Below are positions 29,585-37,613 of a stretch of DNA of 64,000 bases, in pieces. The stretch covers positions 248,001 to 312,000 of the forward strand of contig NZ_VYTY01000001.1 of the NCBI RefSeq assembly GCF_009821115.1. Direction: 5' to 3'. The notes under the pieces are model-generated. The model saw only the letters and a program-made list of their open reading frames with translations, made no database searches and was not told the DNA's origin. Origin of the DNA: Nitrincola alkalisediminis. Lineage in GTDB: Bacteria; Pseudomonadota; Gammaproteobacteria; Pseudomonadales; Balneatricaceae. The position numbers and the translations under genes were made by a program. The stretch's first letter is position 1. Each line of letters starts with the position of its first letter.

Positions 29585-29686
29585 GTGAAAGTAGTGAGAA
29601 GCAAAGAGTTTAAAGCTGATCATACTTGGTGTGCACCTAGAGGTGCTGTAAGAGTGCTAGTTGTTGAAACTGATGGTAGTGTCTGA
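29585..29686 (+). pseudogene. Short cupin-like N-terminal fragment
   Basis: A 33-codon frame from a GTG. The beginning, RSKEFKADHTWCAPRGA, resembles the first strands of small single-domain cupins (usually about 110 residues), then stops. Probably a gene remnant; chance similarity cannot be excluded at this length. Confidence 0.25.
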
Positions 29687-29718
29687 ATATTGCAAGGAAT
29701 CACAGCCAAGGTGGGCCA

Positions 29719-29961
29719 ATGGAATCAAGATTGATAAGCCTTTTTGCATCTTTATTTTTCTCTGTCCCCACAGCGGCTTTCATTTGGCTTGGTGTCAACA
29801 AAGGGTTGGCATATTGGGGCGGATTTCTCAGCAGTACTTACTTGTTCGCCTGTATTATCATCTTTGCCATAATGGCATTACTGTTTCCGCAACTATTTCC
29901 ATCTATTCTTGGAGGGCTTTGGCGCGGTATTCTTAAGGTTGGACATTGGTGGGGCGGGTAG
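29719..29961 (+). CDS. Small membrane protein, function unknown
   Basis: An 80-residue protein with two predicted membrane helices (about 4-27 and 36-60) and a glycine- and tryptophan-rich end. An AAGG site precedes the ATG. Its end overlaps the possible start of the dioxygenase gene by up to 16 bases. No family is recognised. Confidence 0.5.
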   Translation: MESRLISLFASLFFSVPTAAFIWLGVNKGLAYWGGFLSSTYLFACIIIFAIMALLFPQLFPSILGGLWRGILKVGHWWGG

Positions 29962-30740
29962 ATTTGTTAACTAAGTTTGTTATTAAAGAGTACGAAGAAA
30001 ACGGATATCTCGTTTTTAGAGGTTTTTTTAGCGAGAGCGAGCTTCATAAGCTCCGGGAAGTGATCGCCCAATTTCATCAGTCGTGGATGTTAGAAAATGC
30101 GCAGTTCTACGCTGATAAAGCGATAAACTCAGCATATTTGACAGCTAAAAAACATCTGAAAAATACTGAAAGACAATCGTTATTTACGTTTATCGGATCT
30201 GCTAAGCTCATGGAGGTTGTGACTTCTGTTATTGGTGCTCGTCCGGCATTTATGAATACCCAGTTGTTCTTCGACCCCGTGAATGAGGGACAGAAAAACT
30301 ACTGGCACAGAGATCCACAGTACCATATGACCATAGATGAGCAGAAACAGGCACTGTTGGGTCCAAATGTTGTTCACTTTCGCATTCCTCTGGTTGATGA
30401 GCCTGGTATGGAACTAATACCAGGGAGCCATCGGCGCTGGGATAGTGACGATGAACTGGATGTGCGTTTGGAGAGAAATGGACGTAAGAATTATGAAGAT
30501 CTGGCGACAGGTGCACGCGTTACGCTAAATGCTGGAGACCTGCTGGTGTTTAGTGCGAACATGATTCATCGAGGAGTGTATGGTATGAATCGTCAGTCTC
30601 TCGACATACTGTTTTGCGATCCAGCTCCAGAGATAATGCGCTTTGTCGATGAAAGTTGTTTACCAGATTCAGACATGCTGGAGAGGCTCGAAAATGCCGA
30701 TGCTTTTAAAAAATCGATTGAGATGAAAGCGATAAGGTAG
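29946..30740 (+). CDS. Phytanoyl-CoA dioxygenase (PhyH) family protein
   Basis: Fe(II)/2-oxoglutarate-dependent oxygenase of up to 264 residues. The start EYEENGYLVFRGFFSESELHKLRE is the usual PhyH opening. The iron ligands appear as His-x-Asp in YWHRDPQ and the distal His in SANMIHRG; the 2-oxoglutarate arginine may be the one in MNRQSLD. ELIPGSHRRWDSDDE is the family loop. The start is uncertain: TTG at 29946, GTG at 29949 or TTG at 29964, all near the end of the previous frame. Members hydroxylate diverse small molecules, including ectoine and natural-product intermediates; the substrate here is unknown. Confidence 0.85.
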   Translation: MVGRVDLLTKFVIKEYEENGYLVFRGFFSESELHKLREVIAQFHQSWMLENAQFYADKAINSAYLTAKKHLKNTERQSLFTFIGSAKLMEVVTSVIGARPAFMNTQLFFDPVNEGQKNYWHRDPQYHMTIDEQKQALLGPNVVHFRIPLVDEPGMELIPGSHRRWDSDDELDVRLERNGRKNYEDLATGARVTLNAGDLLVFSANMIHRGVYGMNRQSLDILFCDPAPEIMRFVDESCLPDSDMLERLENADAFKKSIEMKAIR

Positions 30741-30869
30741 TGCTGCAGCGACTTCGATTAGAATAATGCTGTATGAAGCGGACAGTCGTCCATTCAGGAT
30801 TGATGTCCCTGCATATCTAGGTGATTACAGCTCCCCACGGGATAAAGCCTAAATAGGAGAGAGGCTGAC

Positions 30870-31626
30870 ATGGCCACGATTGGAGTCAAAGGTTCACAAG
30901 AATTGGCGCGTTTACGTTGTTTAGCTTTGGTTGCTCAAGGGTTGATGCACGCTCAGCCCTTTGGACGTGATTGTCGGGAGCACGGAAAGCGATTAACCAT
31001 CTCGGTTATGTGCAAGTCGATACTATTTAGATCAGCAATTGCGCTGTCATGGCGTTTTTTCGCTCAAGGGCGTGACCTATCAACGCCGCAATGCTGAGCT
31101 ACGAAGAGCCGTCAAAACCTTGGTGAACGATAAACTGGCACAGGGTAGTTTAGAGCAGATCAAACTGACCAGAGGCGAAGTTTTTATCGTGAAAGCGGGG
31201 GCGCTCGAACACCCGCTGCCTCGGCTGAATAATCGTATGGTTATCTTGTCTCCATTTGACAACAGTGTTATTCAACGAGAAAGACTCAAAGTCCTTTTTG
31301 ATTATGATTATCAAATAGAGTGTTATGTGCCCGCAGCCAGGCGTCAATACGGCTATTTTTGCTTACCACTGCTTTACAGAGATGCATTTGTTGGGCGCAT
31401 GGATTGCAAGGCGCATAGGAAGGACAGGAGGCTCAAAATTAAGTCACTGTATTTTGAGCAACAGGGCTTAGATGAGGATCAGATAGTGAAAGCATTTATC
31501 GATGCTATCAAAGGGTTTTGTCTGTTTCAGGAGTGTGATTCGGTCTTTTTGCAAGCGGTGTATCCAATACGTTTGGGCCAAGGTTTATGCAGTGCGTTAA
31601 CACTTTCAATTGGTGACACGCCATAA
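30870..31626 (+). pseudogene. Broken YcaQ-like (winged-helix, crosslink-repair glycosylase family) gene
   Basis: The parent family has about 400 residues. The N-terminal frame begins after a GGAGAG site and reads ARLRCLALVAQGLMHAQPFGR, typical of YcaQ. Near 30988 the homology moves to another frame, where AINHLGYVQVDT continues the match and then meets a TAG at 31028. The frame changes again near 31020 and continues as YYLDQQLRCHGVFSLKG and the YcaQ C-terminal part, with YVPAARRQYGYFCLPLLYRD and FVGRMDCKAHRK, to the stop at 31626. So there is one single-base frameshift and an internal deletion of roughly 150 or more residues. The C-terminal frame alone (from 31039) could still be translated but lacks the front half. 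Confidence 0.75.
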
Positions 31627-31738
31627 AAAATAGTATATAAACACCCCTCAATTAATAACTGCAGTAGTAGGCCAAGCATTTTAGATTGTTGACGATTTAA
31701 GGTTTTAAGCAGGTAAGCTTATTTATAAGGATGTATAA

Positions 31739-32725
31739 ATGACCAATATTATTTTATGTAATCAATCTTTACGTGGTGATATTTTAAGCAACACTTGTGG
31801 GATTGAAAGCAACCTTCTCTACGCTAGACAGGGCACTCAGCCTGAAACTCTTGCACGTTTTACTCCCTATGCGGCTTGTGAAGATTTTACCCCACAAGAT
31901 CAGCATATCCTCTCATGTCTGTCCGCGCCGAATGTATCAAGAGAGTTAACAAACCTTAGTTTGTCCTATGGTGAAAAGAACATACTGGCGATTGCCGATG
32001 TTTCGAATAGGCTAAATGAATACAATATTGGTTTGATTGGTGCTTCAACAAATGTTTACGTGAGTCGAATGGGTGAGTTTGGTCAAGCCGTCAAAGAGTA
32101 TCAGGACGCCCTGTTAACGTATCGTGATACTATGCGCTCAGGTGCAACCCCTCTGTCCAAAATGACTGCAAAACATCGTGCCGAACGTAGCTTTGATCGG
32201 ATGCAGGTTAGCTACCGCCATGAGCTCAGTAAGGTCAATTCACGTTCCCGAGCAAGCCGGCGAAGTACGCCGTTAACGAGTTCAACACGTGGAACGAATA
32301 TTGCGCGAAGCAGCCGCAATGTCGCAAGTCTTAATTTGAACTCACGAATTGAGGCGGATAACTTAGTTCGATTTACTCAGTATGCCAAGTTTCTTGGAAA
32401 TGGACTGACTGTCATCGACTTTACCAGTAGGGTTGGTCATATACACAACAGTTACGAAGCAGGTGGTGAGTGGGAGCGTGATCTTTTTATTGAGTCGAGT
32501 AGTTTTGCTGCAAGTGCAGTCGTTGGGACTGGTATTGCAAAAGCAGGTCTCGCAGGTCTTGCGTTTCTTATGGTTGCGACTCCCGTTGGTTGGGTTGGAT
32601 TAATTGTTGGCGGGGCTGCAGTGGCTGGTACCGCAGCTGGTGCTTCACTGGGCATGAATTATTTGGTTAAAAACAATGCTGGGCGTTTTTATGATTCTAT
32701 TTTGAATACGTTAAGGATCAGATGA
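31739..32725 (+). CDS. Putative membrane-targeting antibacterial effector with glycine-zipper C-terminus
   Basis: Unrecognised 328-residue protein. Residues 1-140 are mixed and without signal peptide; about 150-200 is a basic Ser/Arg-rich linker; about 205-245 holds GNGLTVIDFTSRVGHIHNSYEAGGEW; and about 250-306 is a long Gly/Ala-rich hydrophobic stretch with GxxxG spacing. This last arrangement (a VID-x-x-x-x-V-x-x-x-x-x-x-Y-x-A-G-G-x-W block followed by glycine-zipper helices) is common in secreted, pore-forming type VI effectors. A clean AAGGA site lies 7 bases before the ATG. The downstream gene overlaps by 4 bases and encodes a two-helix membrane protein, as expected for an immunity partner. 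No secretion genes are in the window. Function is inferred. Confidence 0.55.
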   Translation: MTNIILCNQSLRGDILSNTCGIESNLLYARQGTQPETLARFTPYAACEDFTPQDQHILSCLSAPNVSRELTNLSLSYGEKNILAIADVSNRLNEYNIGLIGASTNVYVSRMGEFGQAVKEYQDALLTYRDTMRSGATPLSKMTAKHRAERSFDRMQVSYRHELSKVNSRSRASRRSTPLTSSTRGTNIARSSRNVASLNLNSRIEADNLVRFTQYAKFLGNGLTVIDFTSRVGHIHNSYEAGGEWERDLFIESSSFAASAVVGTGIAKAGLAGLAFLMVATPVGWVGLIVGGAAVAGTAAGASLGMNYLVKNNAGRFYDSILNTLRIR

Positions 32726-33096
32726 TGCTTGAAGAAATTGTTTTCGGAGTTGCATTTTCGATTATGTTTGTCGGATTGATTCTATTTGTAATCTTCGGTC
32801 AAGTTACAGTACGTAAGCTCAGAAAAAACCCTGATACAAAGCGTGCACTTGGAATGGAGTTATATAGCGGCTATGACATTTTTAATGTGGCGGGTGTGTT
32901 TTCAACTCCAAAATGGATAAGAACTCGCTTAGAGGCCTCACCTCTGAGCAGTTTATATGCAAACCATGACTTACTGTTTAAACACACAACCCGCTTTGAT
33001 CGTGTGTTTGCTCGTATGGTGTGGATTTGTACCATGGGTCCCGCGTTTATATTATTGATTTTAGTCGTACTAAGCGCTCTCGGTATTACCGAATAA
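32722..33096 (+). CDS. Two-helix membrane protein, putative immunity protein
   Basis: A 124-residue protein with membrane helices at about 6-28 and 98-120 and a soluble basic region between them (residues about 30-95, with GYDIFNVAGVFSTPKWIRTRLE). Its ATG overlaps the stop of the putative effector (ATGA), a coupling typical of toxin-immunity pairs. An inner-membrane location is the expected place to neutralise a pore-former. The family is not recognised; the immunity call rests on position, topology and size. Confidence 0.5.
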   Translation: MMLEEIVFGVAFSIMFVGLILFVIFGQVTVRKLRKNPDTKRALGMELYSGYDIFNVAGVFSTPKWIRTRLEASPLSSLYANHDLLFKHTTRFDRVFARMVWICTMGPAFILLILVVLSALGITE

Positions 33097-33191
33097 CCTC
33101 TGCTTGGGTGTTCTGTAATAGGCTAGAAGCCATATTCTGTATAGCTCCTTGCATAAATGCTTGAACAGATGCAGTCGGTAGAGTTATCACT

Positions 33192-33210
33192 GGAGCCATA
33201 CGATGGCTCC
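33192..33210 (+). terminator. Perfect stem-loop after the effector/immunity pair
   Basis: GGAGCCAT, a 3-base loop and ATGGCTCC form a strong hairpin about 95 bases after the immunity stop. The following bases (TTAATTC) are not a proper T run, so it may be a weak terminator or a 3' stabiliser, and it lies just before the SUKH gene ribosome site. Confidence 0.45.
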
Positions 33211-33232
33211 TTAATTCAAAGGAATTTTTTCG

Positions 33233-33970
33233 ATGGCTTTTGAACATGTTTATTTAGTAACGAGTCGCTTGAATACTGTGACGCCTGAACAAGTCGCGAG
33301 TGCCGAGGATACGCTCGGCTTCAAGTTTCCCGATGGTTACTCTGATTTCGTTACACGATTGGGCGAGGGAAGCTATTCGAATTTCGTTCGCGTTTATTTG
33401 CCTTCTCGGATTGTTGAGGAGCATCGTGAATTCCAAGATCGTTGGAAGCAGTATTTCTTTTGGGACAAGGGACATGAGGTTCTTACTAAGGAACAGATTG
33501 TCGAGTCATTCATTGTCGCCGATACAGTGCAGGGTGATGAATTGATTTTCCATCCGGCACAACCCAATTGCTTGTTTGTTTTGCCGCGTTATCATGACAC
33601 TGTCTTTGTGGCGGGAAAGGGTTTTCCTGCTGCTGTGGACTGGCTTTGTAAATCGGGTCAATTAACTGATCCCATCACATTCGATAGCTTTGAATCATGG
33701 CAACAACGCCGAAGTCTTAAGTTTGTAGGTCCCGGGCAGTTCGAAACGGTAGCAAAAGCGCTAGAAGACCTTGGTATTCATGATCACATACAAACCGACG
33801 AAGAATACCCATTGCTTGAGATCTTTGTTTCTGATTTTCAAGGCAAGGTTGTTCTTACAGCGTATGATTCGCATGCGACAGCTTGGCTGACGCTTGATGC
33901 TGATGCGAACACCAAAACGATGCAAAGAGCGATTGCTTGCCTTGAAAGCTTGGGATTGGTTTGTCAGTAA
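33233..33970 (+). CDS. SMI1/KNR4 (SUKH) family protein, immunity type
   Basis: A 245-residue soluble protein. The opening TPEQVASAEDTLGFKFPDGYSDFVTRLGEGSY is the SUKH hallmark (helix, L-G-x-x-x-P-x-x-Y/F, then an acidic Gly-rich turn), and GDELIFHP and LFVLPR match later core strands. SUKH proteins act as immunity proteins for polymorphic toxins in bacteria. The C-terminal 90 residues form an added domain of unknown type. An AAGGA site precedes the ATG. Standing next to a putative effector/immunity pair, it may guard against a toxin that has since been lost. Confidence 0.8.
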   Translation: MAFEHVYLVTSRLNTVTPEQVASAEDTLGFKFPDGYSDFVTRLGEGSYSNFVRVYLPSRIVEEHREFQDRWKQYFFWDKGHEVLTKEQIVESFIVADTVQGDELIFHPAQPNCLFVLPRYHDTVFVAGKGFPAAVDWLCKSGQLTDPITFDSFESWQQRRSLKFVGPGQFETVAKALEDLGIHDHIQTDEEYPLLEIFVSDFQGKVVLTAYDSHATAWLTLDADANTKTMQRAIACLESLGLVCQ

Positions 33971-34025
33971 GGATACAAATGAATAATGATAAACAACACC
34001 TGGTTACGTATTTATGCAGGGTGTA

Positions 34026-34745
34026 TCAGTCAAAAAGCGTTGGATTATCAGTAAAAATACCGTCCACACCCATTTCAAACAGACACTTGGCGGCGTTCGG
34101 ATCATTCACTGTGTACACATATAGATCATAGCCCGCTTGTTTAATGGCTCTGGCCTGATCGGTGGTCAATTGGCTGTAATCCAAATGGATGCTGACAGCA
34201 CCAAGCGATTCAGCAATGGATTGCCAATTATCCGGTAACGCTTCCCAGAGTTGTCCTAGTGGCCACTCGGGCTTGCGCTGCTGTATCAATTGCAGAATTT
34301 CCGTATCAAAACTTGAGATAATCAGTCGATCAAATGCCTGCCAATTCTGCTCCAACGCTCTAATACTTGGCTCAACGATCTGCTCGGCGCTGAAATGTTC
34401 GTAACGTTTGATTTCGAGATTCAATCCGAATTGATGTTGTGATAAAAATACCAGCATTTCGTCCAAGGTCGGAATCCGTTCAGCGCTGTATTCGGCTGAA
34501 AAATGACTGCCCACATCCACATGCGCCAGATCAGCATAGGTTAGAGACATTAACCGGCCCTGGTCTTTGCTCAGTCGCGATAGCTCGTCATCGTGAAAAA
34601 TCACCACGGTTCCGTCACCCACCAGATTGGCATCAATCTCGACCCAATCAATTCCCAAACGTTGAGTAAGGCGCATGGCACCTAAGGTGTTCTCTGGTGC
34701 CAGCTGTGCGCAGCCTCTGTGTGCAATCAAACGGTTTGCGATCAT
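34026..34745 (-). CDS. ugpQ: Cytoplasmic glycerophosphodiester phosphodiesterase
   Basis: Hydrolyses glycerophosphodiesters to sn-glycerol-3-phosphate and an alcohol. The GDPD motifs are clear: AHRGCAQLAPENTL with catalytic His9, WVEIDANL with the metal-binding Glu and Asp, and VIFHDDELSR with the second catalytic His. The end YVYTVNDPNAAKCLFEMGVDGIFTDNP is typical. At 239 residues without a signal peptide it resembles cytosolic UgpQ, not periplasmic GlpQ. Its start overlaps the stop of an ABC permease gene by 4 bases, so it should act on what that transporter brings in. The symbol is by similarity of type. Confidence 0.93.
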   Translation of the reverse strand: MIANRLIAHRGCAQLAPENTLGAMRLTQRLGIDWVEIDANLVGDGTVVIFHDDELSRLSKDQGRLMSLTYADLAHVDVGSHFSAEYSAERIPTLDEMLVFLSQHQFGLNLEIKRYEHFSAEQIVEPSIRALEQNWQAFDRLIISSFDTEILQLIQQRKPEWPLGQLWEALPDNWQSIAESLGAVSIHLDYSQLTTDQARAIKQAGYDLYVYTVNDPNAAKCLFEMGVDGIFTDNPTLFD

Positions 34746-35581
34746 TGTTTACCTGCTATCGATTCTGAATCAGTTTCTGGGTTGATCTGAGCTTGTCGCG
34801 CTTCATGTCGACGCTTTACTTCATAAGCGGCGGCAAACAGAATCGTGATCAAGATTAATATTAGCCCCAGTGCATTCACCGCCGGTGTTAGTCCTGTGCG
34901 CACTTTTGAGGCAATATAAATAGTCAATGTAGTGTCATGCCCCTTCACAAACAACGTGGTATTGTAGTTTTCGAAGGATTGCAGAAATGCAATCACAGCC
35001 GCTGACAGGATGGCGGGCATCAAGTAGGGCAGGAGTATACGACGGAAGACCTGAAAGTGCGAAGCACCTAGGCTGAAGGCGGCATTTTCCAGAGTCCGGT
35101 CAAAACGTTGCAGACGGGCCAGTATCATCAGCATGACGTAGGCGGCAATAAACGTTGTCTGGGCAATCATGGTCAAATAAATCCCACCACTCACACCGAG
35201 GCTGCGCCAAAAAATCAGTGTGGAAATCCCAATAATGACTCCGGGTGTCAGCAAAGGAGACAGCATTAGCCCGTAGAGGAAGTTTTTGCCGTTGCCACGG
35301 TACGTCGAAAGAAAGAGCGCACAAGCTACGCCAATTGGCACGGCGATCAACAACACACCCGCAGCGATAATGGCACTGTTCCCTAACGCTTGCCACATGC
35401 CAGAGTCTTGCCATAGCTCCTCAAACCACTTGAGTGTGGTGCCGCGCCAAGGGGATATGGTTGGAAAACGGCTGTCGTTGAAGGTTGCAGCTGACATGAT
35501 AATCAGTGGGGTAAACAGATACAAAAAGAACAATGTAATGTAAAAGCGTATGCCCCATTTCAAGATGCTGTGTGAACTCAT
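34742..35581 (-). CDS. ABC transporter permease, PotC type
   Basis: Inner-membrane permease of 279 residues, six membrane segments. The EAA loop is ENAAFSLGASHFQVFRRILLPYLMPAIL, where it contacts the ATPase. Sequence type is that of spermidine/putrescine and iron importers. It is coupled by 4-base overlaps to the PotB-type permease upstream and the GDPD gene downstream. Confidence 0.92.
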   Translation of the reverse strand: MSSHSILKWGIRFYITLFFLYLFTPLIIMSAATFNDSRFPTISPWRGTTLKWFEELWQDSGMWQALGNSAIIAAGVLLIAVPIGVACALFLSTYRGNGKNFLYGLMLSPLLTPGVIIGISTLIFWRSLGVSGGIYLTMIAQTTFIAAYVMLMILARLQRFDRTLENAAFSLGASHFQVFRRILLPYLMPAILSAAVIAFLQSFENYNTTLFVKGHDTTLTIYIASKVRTGLTPAVNALGLILILITILFAAAYEVKRRHEARQAQINPETDSESIAGKQ

Positions 35582-36465
35582 CTGGCAATATCTCCCAGAC
35601 CTACTTTAAACAGGCGCATCATCAGCACAATAAAGCCAATACAAAGCAACAGCAAAATGAAGGCATAGGCGGCACCCTGATTCCAGTCACCGCCCTCAAA
35701 AAACCAGTTATAGATGATTTGTGTAAACCAGCGACTGCCAGGTGAGCCTAGCAGGGCAGGGACGGCATAACTGCCAGCCGAGAGCATGAACACCATGATA
35801 CAGCCGGTGGCGATGCCGGGCTTTGCATGTGGGATGATGATGCGATAGTGAGTGCGTATCCAGCCTGATCCAAGGTTGCGTGCGGCTTTTATCTGATTGC
35901 TGTCGAGGCTTTCGATGGCATTGTACAGTGGGAAAATCATGAACAGGATATAGGCGTAGACCATACCGACGATGACACCACCGTCGCCGGATAAAAAGCG
36001 AATGGGTCGATCAATAAATCCTAAGCTGAGTAACAAGGCATTGAGCGGCCCTCGGTAAGACAGGATGATAAACCATGAAAACGTGCGCAGTATCTCGTTT
36101 ATCCAAAAGGGGATGATCAGCAGCAGCACGCACAGGGCGGCCTGCCGGGGAGTGGCAACTTTTGCGAGGTAATACGCCAAGGGATAGCAGACCACCAGTG
36201 TACAGACGGTAACCAGTACGCTTGACCAGATGGTTTTAAAGAAAATACTCTGATGAATGGCGTTGTTGGCCAAGGTTGCGTAGTTCTTCAGTGTGTACTG
36301 ATCGTCCGGGCCACCGATTTGGCTGGGAGGCAGGTTTGGCCTCAGGGAGTAATCAATCATTAGGATTTGCGGCAGAATCACCAGCATCACCAGCCACAAA
36401 AACATCAGCAAAAAAATGCCTAGAGAGACCCAAGGGCCAAAGCGTTCGGAGAGTTGTTTAAACAT
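35578..36465 (-). CDS. ABC transporter permease, PotB type
   Basis: Inner-membrane permease of 295 residues. FWINEILRTFSWFIILSYRGPLNALLLSLG is typical of PotB-like proteins, and the EAA loop is KAARNLGSGWIRTHYRIIIPHAKPGI. It overlaps the ATPase gene by 8 bases and the PotC-type gene by 4 bases. Confidence 0.92.
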   Translation of the reverse strand: MFKQLSERFGPWVSLGIFLLMFLWLVMLVILPQILMIDYSLRPNLPPSQIGGPDDQYTLKNYATLANNAIHQSIFFKTIWSSVLVTVCTLVVCYPLAYYLAKVATPRQAALCVLLLIIPFWINEILRTFSWFIILSYRGPLNALLLSLGFIDRPIRFLSGDGGVIVGMVYAYILFMIFPLYNAIESLDSNQIKAARNLGSGWIRTHYRIIIPHAKPGIATGCIMVFMLSAGSYAVPALLGSPGSRWFTQIIYNWFFEGGDWNQGAAYAFILLLLCIGFIVLMMRLFKVGLGDIAR

Positions 36466-37543
36466 CGCGAGCCCCTGACATGATCATGGCATCTTCGGCG
36501 GCGAAACCAAAAATGATCAGATTTCCGGGGGCAACATCACCTAGGTTCATATCGCTCAAAAGTTGAATTCGCAGACGGTGTTGACTCTTTAAAGGCGTTG
36601 CTTCCATCATCAGATATGCACCCTCAAAATTCAGCTCCCGAATTTGAGCTGTAAAGCAATTGTCACTCATGGACGTCCGGCGAGTCAGTAATTCGGGACG
36701 AATAAAGAGCAGAGCCTTGTCGCCGAGACGAAATGTGTCGTGTGTATGACCGCTTAGGCGACCCAGATCGCCACAATCCAAGGTGACCCGAGTGCCATCA
36801 ATCGCAACGACCTGGCCCTCAATGCGATTGTTTTCGCCCACAAAAGAGGCCGCAAATGGGGTTGCAGGGGTTCGGTAAAGTGTCATCGGATCGGCAACCT
36901 GTTGTAACTTGCCTGCCGACATGACCGCCACTCGGTCCGACATAGTCAGCGCTTCACCTTGGTCATGGGTGATATAAATAAAGGTGATTCCGGTTTTGCG
37001 CTGGATGTCTTTCAGTTCTGTGCGCATATGTTGGCGCAGCTTCAGATCCAAGGCGGAGAGGGGTTCATCTAAGAGCAATACTCGAGGTTCAACTGCTAGG
37101 GCGCGAGCAATCGCAATGCGTTGTTTCTGTCCACCTGACAGGTCACTGATTCGCTTATCTCGGCACTCAGGCAGCGCTACGAGATTGAGCAAACGCTCAG
37201 AAACTTTGCGACGTTCCGCTTTGCGGACACCGCGAACTTCCAGACCAAACTCAATATTCTCGGCGACGGTCATGAGTGGAAAGAGCGCTAAATTCTGGAA
37301 AATCATTGAGGTAGGACGTTTGTTGGCAGGTACTTGGCGCATATCCTGCCCACCAATCCGGACTGTGCCCTCAGTAGGGTCAAGGAAGCCACTGATAATA
37401 TTCAGCAAGGTGGTTTTGCCACATCCAGAAGGTCCCAAAAAACTGAAGAACTCGCCCGATTCTATTTTTAAATCGGTTTGTTGAACGGCAACAAAATTGT
37501 CGAACCGCATCATGACATTATCAAGATGAACACTACTATCCAT
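36458..37543 (-). CDS. ABC transporter ATP-binding protein, PotA type
   Basis: ATPase of 361 residues energising the import system. Walker A GPSGCGKTTLL at 37-47, signature LSGGQKQRIAIARAL, Walker B VLLLDEPLSALD and the H-loop ITHDQGEALTMSDRVAVM are intact. The C-terminal TOBE-like domain (about 270-361) places it in the PotA/UgpC/FbpC group. A strong stem-loop separates it from the binding-protein gene. Confidence 0.94.
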   Translation of the reverse strand: MDSSVHLDNVMMRFDNFVAVQQTDLKIESGEFFSFLGPSGCGKTTLLNIISGFLDPTEGTVRIGGQDMRQVPANKRPTSMIFQNLALFPLMTVAENIEFGLEVRGVRKAERRKVSERLLNLVALPECRDKRISDLSGGQKQRIAIARALAVEPRVLLLDEPLSALDLKLRQHMRTELKDIQRKTGITFIYITHDQGEALTMSDRVAVMSAGKLQQVADPMTLYRTPATPFAASFVGENNRIEGQVVAIDGTRVTLDCGDLGRLSGHTHDTFRLGDKALLFIRPELLTRRTSMSDNCFTAQIRELNFEGAYLMMEATPLKSQHRLRIQLLSDMNLGDVAPGNLIIFGFAAEDAMIMSGARDV

Positions 37544-37567
37544 AACGTCTCACATAGCGTCGGTGAA

Positions 37568-37593
37568 GCATGACCCTGAGATTAGGGTCATGC
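37568..37593 (-). other. Intercistronic stem-loop between binding protein and ATPase genes
   Basis: GCATGACCCT and AGGGTCATGC pair perfectly over a 6-base loop, with no T run after it on the minus strand. It sits right after the binding-protein gene. Such hairpins usually protect the upstream message or lower downstream expression, keeping binding protein in excess. Confidence 0.7.
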
Positions 37594-37613
37594 AGAGGGC
37601 ATTCCAAACTCAA

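Noticed and set aside
30766-30852. 28-codon plus-strand frame between the dioxygenase and the YcaQ-like remnant
   Set aside because: No ribosome site and no recognisable sequence; too short to support as a gene.
27600-34000. CRISPR array, insertion sequence or transposase in the accessory region
   Set aside because: No regularly spaced repeats, no transposase-like protein and no matching terminal inverted repeats were seen.
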